DNA from: Neobacillus sp. SuZ13
GTDB lineage: Bacteria > Bacillota > Bacilli > Bacillales > Cytobacillaceae
Assembly (NCBI RefSeq): GCF_030123365.1
Contig: NZ_CP126107.1
Location: 3,554,001-3,618,000 of the forward strand
DNA: 64,000 bases
Reading direction: 5' to 3'
The notes under the pieces are model-generated. The model ran no database searches. It was given only the letters and a program-made list of their open reading frames with translations, and was not told the origin of the DNA. Positions 35,308 to 42,750 of this stretch are shown piece by piece (within the stretch, counting starts at the first letter, position 1; each line of letters begins with the position of its first letter). The position numbers were made by a program, and so were the translations under genes.

Positions 35308-36582
35308 TCAGCTGCTCTTCAAATTATCCATTTTATTTAGCACTGGAGTTTCATTCAAAGCCCGTAATTTTTTTATATCTACTCTTATCAAAAGTGAAAT
35401 CGCTAATGCAATGATAAACATCCCCGAAAATACAAGAAGGGTTCCTTGGTAGCTTCCTGTTGTTTCACGAATCCATGAAACGAATATCGGACCGACTAAA
35501 CCGGCTGCTGCCCAGGCTGTCAAAATGTAGCCGTGAATGGCGCCCAACTGCTTCGTTCCAAATAGATCACCTATATAGGCTGGTATCGAAGAAAATCCTC
35601 CGCCATAACAGGTCATGATCATATAAACAATAATTGAAAACAGAATACCCACTGTAAGGTTTGGTAAAAGAAAGAAGGCAACAATTTGGAAAGCAAAAAA
35701 TAGAGTATACACATTTGGTCGGCCAATGTAATCAGAAATAGTCGCCCAAAGAATACGTCCGGAACCATTAAATAACCCCATAATTCCAACCATCGCCGCA
35801 GCCGATGCGGCTGTCATACCTACTAACTCTTGTGCCATTGGTGATGCAACGGAAAGAATGGCAATCCCACAGGTTATGTTGATAAAAAGCATAATCCATA
35901 AAGCCCAAAATTGTCTTGTTTTTACCGCTTCATTTGCCGTTAATTGTCTAAGATCCTGTTTTAGCTTTTTATTCCCTGAAGTTTCAACGGTTGAATCAAA
36001 ACCTTTAGGTACCCAACCCGCTTTTGGCGGAGCAAGGTATTGAGCGGAACAAAAAATGACTAAAAAATATGTGCCGCCAAGAATATAAAAGGTGTTGGAA
36101 ATGCCGTATGTTTGGATTAAGTGATTCATTAACGGACTGCTGATCATTGCTGCAAAGCCAAACCCCATAATTGCAAGTCCCGTTGCCAATCCTCTTCGAT
36201 CAGGGAACCATTTGACCAATGTTGACACTGGTGTAATATAGCCAACCCCCAAGCCGATACCAGCAATGACACCATAAAATAAATAGAGTAATAGTAACGA
36301 TTCAAAGTGTACAGCTGCCCCAGCCCCAGCTACTCCGACTCCAAAAAATAAAGAACTAAGTGTACCAGACACTCTTGGTCCAAACTTCTCTACAAAATGA
36401 CCTAGAAAAGCCGCGGATAATCCTAAAAATAATATTGCTAAACTAAATGTAAATGAAATCTGTTTTAATCCCCAGCCCATTTGCTGCTGTAATGGGTTCG
36501 TAAATACACTCCATGCATAGACAGATCCTATCGAAATATGAATCCCAACTGCCGAAAGAGCAATAAGCCATCTATTTTTCAT
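35308..36582 (-). CDS. MFS transporter, OFA (oxalate/formate antiporter) family
   Basis: 424 residues, 12 transmembrane helices. The N-terminus WLIALSAVGIHISIGSVYAWSVF and segments KWFPDRRGLATGLAIMGFGFAA and GGGFSSIPAYIGDLFGTKQLGAIHG are typical of the OFA subfamily (YhjX/OxlT-like). Substrates of characterised members are small mono- or dicarboxylates such as oxalate, formate or pyruvate. ATG 36582 has only a weak GGGGAT site. No oxalate-degrading genes adjacent. Confidence 0.88.
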   Translation of the reverse strand: MKNRWLIALSAVGIHISIGSVYAWSVFTNPLQQQMGWGLKQISFTFSLAILFLGLSAAFLGHFVEKFGPRVSGTLSSLFFGVGVAGAGAAVHFESLLLLYLFYGVIAGIGLGVGYITPVSTLVKWFPDRRGLATGLAIMGFGFAAMISSPLMNHLIQTYGISNTFYILGGTYFLVIFCSAQYLAPPKAGWVPKGFDSTVETSGNKKLKQDLRQLTANEAVKTRQFWALWIMLFINITCGIAILSVASPMAQELVGMTAASAAAMVGIMGLFNGSGRILWATISDYIGRPNVYTLFFAFQIVAFFLLPNLTVGILFSIIVYMIMTCYGGGFSSIPAYIGDLFGTKQLGAIHGYILTAWAAAGLVGPIFVSWIRETTGSYQGTLLVFSGMFIIALAISLLIRVDIKKLRALNETPVLNKMDNLKSS

Positions 36583-36886
36583 CTGACCAATTCATCCCCA
36601 TTCACATAATATTTTTTATAAATATCTTAATACAAATTAATCTTTTAAACAATTCCACCCCTCATGTATTGTTTGTTATTTGACTATATTAACCTACAAA
36701 TCTATGTAATTCAAGCGAAAAAATTAACTAAAATACGAATTATAAATAATATTTTTAATTTAATGTTCGTGTTTTTGTTAAAAAACATATTTAGGTCTTT
36801 CGCCTTTTTTTCTATTTTCATAAAACATATTCTAAAGAAACCGCATACAATGTTGGTGAACAAATAAGGACAGGAGGTGAAAATAG
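36583..36886. other. AT-rich intergenic region, no gene supported
   Basis: About 300 bp of very AT-rich DNA between the divergent OFA transporter and a small membrane protein gene. A 67-codon frame across it has no ribosome site and an unlikely composition. No clear promoter consensus or operator was recognised, apart from the AGGAGGTG ribosome site of the next gene. Confidence 0.5.
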
Positions 36887-37120
36887 ATGGGTTCTAACCA
36901 CCATTGTTCCTGTGGCATTTTTGGAATTTTTCTTGGATTTTTAACAGGTGCCATTTGGTTATTGTTTGGATTATTGTGGGTGACTTCATTGCTTGGAGTA
37001 ATCGGCCTAGTTGGTTTAATTGTTACCGTTCTAAAATTCCTTATCATTTTAATTGGCTTCCTTGCATTCCTTATCTTTGGATTATGCGTATTTAAGAAGG
37101 CATGGCATCACTGTAAGTGA
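36887..37120 (+). CDS. Small membrane protein of unknown function (77 aa)
   Basis: MGSNHHCSCGIFG is followed by two long hydrophobic segments (FLGFLTGAIWLLFGLLWV and VIGLVGLIVTVLKFLIILIG with a continuing third), ending in a basic tail KKAWHHCK. His and Cys cluster at both ends (HHCSC and HHC), which could bind metal. Strong AGGAGGTG ribosome site and own terminator. Family not recognised. Confidence 0.75.
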   Translation: MGSNHHCSCGIFGIFLGFLTGAIWLLFGLLWVTSLLGVIGLVGLIVTVLKFLIILIGFLAFLIFGLCVFKKAWHHCK

Positions 37121-37162
37121 AATAGCATGAAGGATTAAGCCAGCTTGGATTTATATATTTTG

Positions 37163-37192
37163 AGGACAGCCTCAATTAGAGGCTGTCCTTTT
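37163..37192 (+). terminator. Terminator of the small membrane protein gene
   Basis: Perfect AGGACAGCCTC/GAGGCTGTCCT stem, loop AATTA, then TTTT. Confidence 0.9.
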
Positions 37193-37206
37193 CAGTACTC
37201 CTAAAC

Positions 37207-37256
37207 AAAAAAAGCGGGCAACTAGGGCTGTTTATCGCCCTGTTGTCCCGCTTTTT
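37207..37256 (-). terminator. Terminator of glnA
   Basis: Long hairpin AAAAAGCGGGACAACAGGGC / GCCC..GTTGCCCGCTTTTTTT on the minus strand ending in T7, 3 bp after the glnA stop. Confidence 0.9.
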
Positions 37257-37259
37257 AAA

Positions 37260-38624
37260 TTAGAATTTAGAATGATAGTTATCGATTTCCCATGCATGAA
37301 CAGCTGTACGGTAGCTGTCCCATTCTGCTTTCTTCATCGAAACATACTCGTTGTATACGTGCTCACCTAGTGTATTCGCTGCAATATCTCCTGATTCTAA
37401 TTCTTTTATTGAATCCGCTAAACTTCCAGGCAGGTTATCGATGCCACGGAAGGCTCTTTCTTCTTCTGACATATGGAAGATATCTTCATTAATTGGAGCT
37501 GGTGCTTCTAGTCCTTTTTCGATTCCTTCTAGACCTGCAGAGGCTATCACCGCAAACGTTAAGTAAGGGTTAGCCGATGGATCTGGGCAACGTAATTCAA
37601 CACGTGTCGCAAGGCCTTTTTTGGCTGGAATACGAATTAACGCTGAACGGTTAGACGCAGACCAAGCAATATAACAAGGAGCTTCATATCCTGGCACTAA
37701 TCGCTTATAAGAGTTAACTAGCGGATTTGTTACTGCCGTAAAGCTCTTCACATTTTCTAAAACACCTGCAATGAATTGATAGGCTTTTTCAGATAATTGT
37801 AACTCATCGGATGGATCAAAGAAGGCATTTTCGCTACCTTCAAAGAATGACATGTTGACATGCATACCAGAACCATTGATTCCGAATACTGGCTTCGGCA
37901 TAAATGTAGCATGCATTCCGAATTTCTTCGCTACTGTCTTCACGACCCATTTATATGTAGTGGAAAGGTCAGCAGCCGTTAATACATCTGCATATTTAAA
38001 GTTAATTTCATGTTGCCCTTCAGCTACTTCATGGTGAGAAGCCTCAATTGTGAAGCCCATTGCTTTTAAGGCACGGTAAATTTCTAAACGAACGCGTTCG
38101 CCAAGGTCATGTGGAGATGGCTCGAAATAACCGGCTTTATCACCAAGTTCTTGTGTGGCATAACCATTTTCATCTGTTTTAAAAAGGAAAAATTCTAACT
38201 CAGGACCTACTGAAATCGTGTATCCATGTTTCTCGGCACGATCAACTGTTTTCTTAAGAACATTTCTTGTATCTCCTTCAAACAAGGATCCGTCTGGGTT
38301 CTTTACAGAACATAGGAATCTAGCTTCCGAATATCCGTTTTCAACTGTCCAAGGAAGAACAGCAAATGTAGCTAAATCTGGTTGTAAATAAAGATCTGAC
38401 TTATTGATAGGTGAGAAACCTTTAATTGAAGAACCATCAAACATCATCTTACCTTCTACCACATCTTCCAATTGCTCAATTGTTACTGTAACGTGCTTTA
38501 GGATCCCTTCGATATCGACAAATTGCAAGTGTAATAGTTCAACACTTTTTTCGTTGATTATTTCTTTAATTTGTTCAAGAGTAGTGGCAGCTCCTGGAGC
38601 GTTTGAAATTAATGTTTTTGTCAT
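37260..38624 (-). CDS. glnA: Glutamine synthetase, type I
   Basis: 454-residue cytosolic enzyme joining ammonia to glutamate. Signatures: MMFDGSSIKGFSPINKSDLYL, VGPELEFFLF (metal Glu), EVAEGQHEINF, NGSGMHVNMSFF, KRLVPGYEAPCYIAWSASNR and RVELRCPDPSANPYL. GSI-alpha type as in Bacillus (444 residues there), slightly longer at the N-terminus. ATG 38624 follows GAGG. Unlike the usual glnR-glnA operon, no glnR precedes it, so this may be a second GS gene. A GlnR/TnrA box, a strong sigma-A promoter and a cre-like site lie upstream. Confidence 0.95.
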   Translation of the reverse strand: MTKTLISNAPGAATTLEQIKEIINEKSVELLHLQFVDIEGILKHVTVTIEQLEDVVEGKMMFDGSSIKGFSPINKSDLYLQPDLATFAVLPWTVENGYSEARFLCSVKNPDGSLFEGDTRNVLKKTVDRAEKHGYTISVGPELEFFLFKTDENGYATQELGDKAGYFEPSPHDLGERVRLEIYRALKAMGFTIEASHHEVAEGQHEINFKYADVLTAADLSTTYKWVVKTVAKKFGMHATFMPKPVFGINGSGMHVNMSFFEGSENAFFDPSDELQLSEKAYQFIAGVLENVKSFTAVTNPLVNSYKRLVPGYEAPCYIAWSASNRSALIRIPAKKGLATRVELRCPDPSANPYLTFAVIASAGLEGIEKGLEAPAPINEDIFHMSEEERAFRGIDNLPGSLADSIKELESGDIAANTLGEHVYNEYVSMKKAEWDSYRTAVHAWEIDNYHSKF

Positions 38625-38646
38625 GTCACTTTACCTCGCAATTTCA

Positions 38647-38663
38647 TGTTATATTTTATTACA
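38647..38663. promoter_or_regulatory. GlnR/TnrA operator upstream of glnA
   Basis: TGTTATATTTTATTACA matches TGTNA-N7-TNACA exactly. It lies 18 bp downstream of the -10 element on the minus strand, a position suited to repression. Confidence 0.8.
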
Positions 38664-38680
38664 TCACTTAATATAAAATG

Positions 38681-38709
38681 ATTATAATAAAAAAAGAATA
38701 GTTTGACAA
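38681..38709 (-). promoter_or_regulatory. Sigma-A promoter of glnA
   Basis: Minus strand TTGTCA (38709-38704), 17-bp spacer, TATAAT (38686-38681). Strong consensus. Confidence 0.85.
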
Positions 38710-38750
38710 TGATTTTTAATAAATTTTTTGAATATTTATTCTGAAATTTA

Positions 38751-38765
38751 AGTAAGCGTTTTCAT
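38751..38765 (-). promoter_or_regulatory. CcpA cre site upstream of glnA promoter
   Basis: Minus strand ATGAAAACGCTTACT matches the Bacillus cre consensus WTGAAARCGYTTWNN at every position. Its centre is about 84 bp upstream of the expected glnA start, a distance used for CcpA activation in some genes. Confidence 0.65.
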
Positions 38766-39088
38766 AAAATGTCTGATTAAACCTTATATTCTCGATAAAT
38801 TTCGAAGATTTCTTGTTAATATTTATGCAAAAATATGTATATATTTATCATTACTAACCAAAACGAATCATCACTTTTTAGCTATAAGAAAAAAACAGCT
38901 GATAGAGAGATCCCTAACAACTGTTTTGAATTCAACCTATTAATCTATTTTTTATGATGCTATTTGAATTGTAATGCTTTTTCCTTGTTTACGCTTTTCA
39001 TTAAATTCAGCCGCTGCCGTGAATCTTAACGATTGCCATGCTCTGGGATATCATTATGTCTGAAGAAAAAATTAGAGGAGAAAAATCG

Positions 39089-39136
39089 ATGGACCAAATC
39101 AGCCAGGACTCCTTTTTCTCTAGCTTGGGGTCGTGA
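39089..39136 (+). CDS. Candidate 15-codon leader ORF
   Basis: ATG 39089 with a strong AGAGGAG site 8 nt upstream encodes MDQISQDSFFSSLGS and stops at TGA 39134-39136, overlapping the GTG start of the next frame as GTGA. Either a coupling leader or the first exon-like piece of one protein broken by a frameshift. Preceding region 38766-39055 is AT-rich with an AAAACAG/CTGTTTT inverted repeat near 38895-38928 and no gene seen. Confidence 0.4.
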   Translation: MDQISQDSFFSSLGS

Positions 39137-39324
39137 CTTGGACCGTGGTGCAAGTGGTATACGCAAAAACAGCAAATGGCGCCGCCGTTCTGGAATGGGA
39201 ACCCATACTGCTATTTGGATTTCTAATAGTCGGTATCCCTTGGGTGCTTTATCTTATTTTAAGAGAAATAAAGACTAAACTTGTGGAAATGGAGACTAAA
39301 AAGATTGACTCTGTAAATAAATAG
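39133..39324 (+). CDS. Small single-span membrane protein (63 aa), unknown
   Basis: GTG 39133, overlapping the stop of the short leader frame (GTGA). Sequence MTWTVVQVVYAKTANGAA, then one transmembrane helix ILLFGFLIVGIPWVLYLIL and a charged tail REIKTKLVEMETKKIDSVNK. It resembles small accessory subunits of transporters in size and layout, but no family is recognised. Its last ~23 bp are repeated just downstream (AAAAAGATTGACT.. at 39299 and 39342), then tandem array C begins. Confidence 0.5.
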   Translation: MTWTVVQVVYAKTANGAAVLEWEPILLFGFLIVGIPWVLYLILREIKTKLVEMETKKIDSVNK

Positions 39325-39372
39325 AGAAAAATCTAAATAAAAAGATTGACTTCGTAAATAATGTGGTTATAA

Positions 39373-39706
39373 ATAAATGAGCAGTAAGAGACGACTAATG
39401 CCATTTGAGGGTGAAAATGAAACCCAACGGGCACTAGTGGAAGCGACTACTGCTCGTTGAAGCTGAAATAGGAATTCAACAGGCAGTAGTGGAAGTGACT
39501 AATGACCGTTGATGCTGAAAAAAGGGCTCAACGGGCACTAGTGGAAGCGACTACTGACCGTCGAAGCTGAAAAAGGAGTTCAACGGGCACTAGTGGAAGC
39601 GACTACTGACCGTTGATGCTGAAAAAGGAGTTCAACGGGCACTAGTGGAAGCGACTACTTCCCGTTGAAGCTGAAATATGAGCTCAACGGGAACTAGTCA
39701 GATCAC
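39373..39706. repeat. Tandem array C: six 52-bp units plus a partial one
   Basis: Units starting CAACGGGCACTAGTGG at 39425, 39477, 39529, 39581 and 39633 are exactly 52 bp apart. A degenerate unit precedes at 39373 and a 22-bp partial follows at 39685. Each unit holds a ~35-nt hairpin (CAACGG .. TAGT .. ACTA .. CCGTTG) and a ~17-nt linker (ATGCTGAAAAAGGAGTT). Lies between convergent genes, with no coding potential seen. The next 160 bp (39707-39864) hold nothing recognised. Confidence 0.95.
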
Positions 39707-39864
39707 AAAAATGAAATTTTGTAAAAAATTACACCTAAAATATTGACCATTCATGATTTTTTAAACGAGTCACCCCTTCCCTGAGCATATCTCGTGTTTC
39801 TATGAGCGTATTTTAAGAAGCAACAATCTTTTACAAAAGAGCGCAATAAACAGGGCGTGTTTCA

Positions 39865-39877
39865 GGTGCCTGACACC
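39865..39877 (-). repeat. Dispersed 13-bp motif GGTGTCAGGCACC, copy 4
   Basis: Exact copy on the minus strand, 30 bp after the DinB stop. It is at the tip of a longer imperfect hairpin with GTGTT/AACAC arms. Confidence 0.88.
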
Positions 39878-39906
39878 GATGGAACACTCCTTTTTTAATC
39901 CAACAT

Positions 39907-40356
39907 CTATCTCCTAAAAATAATATAATCTAAAATAACTGGCTCGATATCATTGGCCCTTAAAAGTTGATTAATCTGTCCTCGGTGATATTGACCATGT
40001 AGGGCAACATGGGTCAAGATGTCCCTGATCGAGTTATTAAACTCAACGCCTTTACTATTTCTATAAGACACGATTTGTTCGAGAGCAGGATCAATTAATC
40101 TCGATAGGAAATTTTTATAGTTTTGATTATTTTGGTTAGCCAATTCTACACAAGATTCTAAACTAACATCTGCCCAAATAGGTAAATTGGAACTGTCTGA
40201 TCCTTTTAACCTAGTCAACCACACTTGTTCGGCGAGAAGGATATGTGAGAATAACCTGTTTATTTGTTCATTCTCACTTTCCATATTTTGCAAGGTTTCA
40301 AGAATTCTTGTATTAGACCAATGTAAATGCTCATACATATTTCGAATTGTTTCCAT
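39907..40356 (-). CDS. DinB/YfiT-family protein
   Basis: 149-residue four-helix-bundle protein, possibly a metal-dependent thiol-S-transferase. NMYEHLHWSNTRILETL opens the bundle; metal-ligand His residues fit FSHILLAEQVWLTRL and THVALHGQYHRGQINQLL, the family's His triad. ATG 40356 follows GGAGG by ~7 nt; an upstream frame start 33 bp earlier lacks a site. Followed by the 13-bp motif. Confidence 0.87.
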   Translation of the reverse strand: METIRNMYEHLHWSNTRILETLQNMESENEQINRLFSHILLAEQVWLTRLKGSDSSNLPIWADVSLESCVELANQNNQNYKNFLSRLIDPALEQIVSYRNSKGVEFNNSIRDILTHVALHGQYHRGQINQLLRANDIEPVILDYIIFRR

Positions 40357-40430
40357 GTGTGGACCTCCATGTATAAACTCAATATTCAACTAATGCAAAT
40401 AGCTCATCCTACTCTCAAAAAAAGATAGAT

Positions 40431-41189
40431 CTAATCTTTATAAACTTTATGTGCATGATATTTAAATCCAAGATATTGATAGTTTTGTTTCCTATACATT
40501 TCTCTTGGCGTGTCTTCACCATCGGCTACTAAGATGATGGTCTTATCTAAAAATTTCTCCATAACAAATTTTTGCAGCCTGCTGCCAATTCCTTTTTTCT
40601 GAAAGTTATCATCTACCACTAAACCATCAATTTCGGCTGTATCTTTCGTAATTATTACATCTACTGAACCAGCGGGTACACCTTTATAATAGGCAAGCAG
40701 TTGTTGAATATTCTTATCTTGATAATTTCGTTTAGCCAATTCTCTTTTTTGATTTGCAAATTCAGAACCCAGCTCCAAATCGTGTTTATACTGCAATTCA
40801 AGAAAAGTTTCAAGGTTTTGATCCATCACAACATGTACCTCTATATCTGGATTGTCTTTCACCAAAGGAAATTGTTTAGGCTGGATGGCGTACAATTCGA
40901 GAAAACCGATAGTATAACCTGCTTCATTCATGTAAGCCACTAATTCCTCTGCTAGTTTTTGGTTTGGAGGAAAATAAAACTTAACATGCTTTTGACCCTT
41001 TTTTAAATGATAGTTTCGTAAATAAATTCCAGCGCCCTTAAATTCTGACAAAGATGGAGATCTTTTAAACTCTATAAAATTACTATCATATCTAAGTAAC
41101 ATTTCTGGATAATGAATGTGTTTGTATTGAACATTTTCAAATACCACATTTCCTACAACATAAATATTTTCAAAAGTTATATGTCTCAT
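40431..41189 (-). CDS. GNAT-family N-acetyltransferase
   Basis: 252 residues. The C-terminal ~100 residues form the GNAT core: YYKGVPAGSVDVIITKDTAEIDGLVVDDNFQKKGIGSRL with acetyl-CoA loop Q-K-K-G-I-G-S. The first ~130 residues are an extra alpha/beta region of unknown role. ATG 41189 has AAGGGGAT about 8 nt upstream, better than ATG 41243. Probably monocistronic. Substrate unknown. Confidence 0.82.
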   Translation of the reverse strand: MRHITFENIYVVGNVVFENVQYKHIHYPEMLLRYDSNFIEFKRSPSLSEFKGAGIYLRNYHLKKGQKHVKFYFPPNQKLAEELVAYMNEAGYTIGFLELYAIQPKQFPLVKDNPDIEVHVVMDQNLETFLELQYKHDLELGSEFANQKRELAKRNYQDKNIQQLLAYYKGVPAGSVDVIITKDTAEIDGLVVDDNFQKKGIGSRLQKFVMEKFLDKTIILVADGEDTPREMYRKQNYQYLGFKYHAHKVYKD

Positions 41190-41299
41190 TGATCTTATCC
41201 CCTTTTCCATAAATGCCCGACCACATGAATCGTCCAAATTCATTATATACTTTTTCTACAATCGTTGGAATAATTGACATTTTTTAGAATGGGGACCAT

Positions 41300-41386
41300 A
41301 TGGAGCTTCTTAAGGGTATTTTATTAGAACCTATGCAAAAAGAGGAGTATGATGAGGTAGAGATAATTAATAAAACCAACAACTAA
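41300..41386 (+). CDS. Possible 28-residue upstream ORF
   Basis: ATG 41300 encodes MELLKGILLEPMQKEEYDEV, eight more residues, then TAA just before the AAAGGAG of the MFS gene. Weak GGGG site. Could be a leader peptide or chance; listed because it ends directly at the next ribosome site. Confidence 0.22.
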   Translation: MELLKGILLEPMQKEEYDEVEIINKTNN

Positions 41387-41403
41387 AGGAGTATTCTTCA
41401 ATA

Positions 41404-42615
41404 ATGAACTATATTCAGCGAGGGACACACACATTTAAAATGGTAAACATCGCTTTATTTGCCGGTGGTTTTAATACATTTGCGATCCTTTGGGGGACAC
41501 AGCCATTACTACCTGAGATTGTGAAAGAATTTCATATTTCACCAGCTGTCTCTAGTTTAAGCTTGTCCTCTACTACCATCGCTTTAGCCGTGAGTCTTTT
41601 GATTGCTGGTTCTTTATCAGAAGTATTTGGCCGGAAACCAGTCATGACTATTTCTTTAATTGCTTCATCGATTCTTTCCATTTTAACTGCGTTTAGTCCA
41701 AATTTTCATTTATTAATCTTATGTAGAATCTTACAAGGGATTTCATTAGCTGGTTTGCCTGCTGTTGCGATGGCCTACTTAGGTGAGGAAATTGACCCTA
41801 GAAGTTTAGGGATGGCAATGGGATTATACATTAGTGGGAACTCTATTGGCGGTATGGGCGGTCGAATATTTAGTGGAATTTTAACAGATTATTTTAGTTG
41901 GCATGTTGCATTGGCCTTTATTGGAATTATTAGTTTACTTGCTAGTCTTATTTTCTGGTCTATTTTACCGAAATCTACACATTTTAAACCACGAAAATTT
42001 GAAATAAAAAAATTAGCAACCTCTTTGTTTGTACAATTTAAAGAACCAGGACTCCTTTATCTATTTTTAACTGGATTTCTATTAATGGGATGCTTTGTAT
42101 CCTTGTATAACTACATTGGTTTTGAGCTAATGGCTCCACCTTATTCATTAAGTCAAACCTTAGTGGGCTCTATATTCATTGTGTACATCGTTGGAACATT
42201 TAGCTCTACCTGGATGGGTATGCTAGCTGATCAATATGGGAAAAGAAAACTATTAATGGTGTCACTGTTCATTGTATTGGTAGGAACATGTATAACACTA
42301 AATTCGTCTTTATGGTTTAAAATTATTGGAATAGCCATTTTTACGTATGGTTTTTTTGCTGGACATTCAATTGCGAGTGGTTGGGTAGGACAGATTGCTA
42401 CTCATGACAAAGCACAAGCATCATCCCTATATTTATTTTTCTATTATGCGGGATCTAGTATCGGAGGAACGGCGAGTGGTGCATTTTATAGTAGTTTTGG
42501 CTGGCATGGTGTTGTTTCCATGATTGTAGTCCTTGCGATAATTTCTATCATTCTAGCACTTCGATTAGGAATACTTTCTACAAGAAGATTACGGCATTCG
42601 CCACATAGAATATAG
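41404..42615 (+). CDS. MFS transporter (YnfM/arabinose-efflux-like)
   Basis: 403 residues and 12 helices. Contains LSEVFGRKPVMTISLIAS (motif A), LCRILQGISLAGLPAVAMAYL (motif B/C style) and a second motif A copy LADQYGKRKLLMVSLFIV. Pattern of the YnfM/YdeR drug- or sugar-efflux group. ATG 41404 is 12 nt after AAAGGAG. Followed by a terminator shared with the convergent chitinase gene. Substrate unknown. Confidence 0.85.
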   Translation: MNYIQRGTHTFKMVNIALFAGGFNTFAILWGTQPLLPEIVKEFHISPAVSSLSLSSTTIALAVSLLIAGSLSEVFGRKPVMTISLIASSILSILTAFSPNFHLLILCRILQGISLAGLPAVAMAYLGEEIDPRSLGMAMGLYISGNSIGGMGGRIFSGILTDYFSWHVALAFIGIISLLASLIFWSILPKSTHFKPRKFEIKKLATSLFVQFKEPGLLYLFLTGFLLMGCFVSLYNYIGFELMAPPYSLSQTLVGSIFIVYIVGTFSSTWMGMLADQYGKRKLLMVSLFIVLVGTCITLNSSLWFKIIGIAIFTYGFFAGHSIASGWVGQIATHDKAQASSLYLFFYYAGSSIGGTASGAFYSSFGWHGVVSMIVVLAIISIILALRLGILSTRRLRHSPHRI

Positions 42616-42693
42616 TAAAAAGAAGAAAGACTCGTAAAATGGTCAAAAACTCCGATTTTTTTTAGTACCTGTATTTGAATACAAAAAATAAAA

Positions 42694-42735
42694 GCCCTAG
42701 GACCAACCTAAATAGATGATGATTGGGCCTAGGGT
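42694..42735. terminator. Bidirectional terminator
   Basis: CCCTAGG-A-CCAA .. TTGG-G-CCTAGGG hairpin between the convergent MFS and chitinase genes. Confidence 0.8.
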
Positions 42736-42750
42736 ATTTCCTTACTATTA

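Noticed and set aside
36664..36867. 67-codon plus-strand frame
   Set aside because: Very AT-rich intergenic DNA, no ribosome site, composition typical of chance frames.
38735..38749. CodY-like box upstream of glnA (TTTATTCTGAAATTT)
   Set aside because: Four mismatches to AATTTTCWGAAAATT in AT-rich DNA; too weak.
5510..39706. CRISPR array
   Set aside because: Units are contiguous near-identical tandem repeats without unique spacers, and no cas genes are present.
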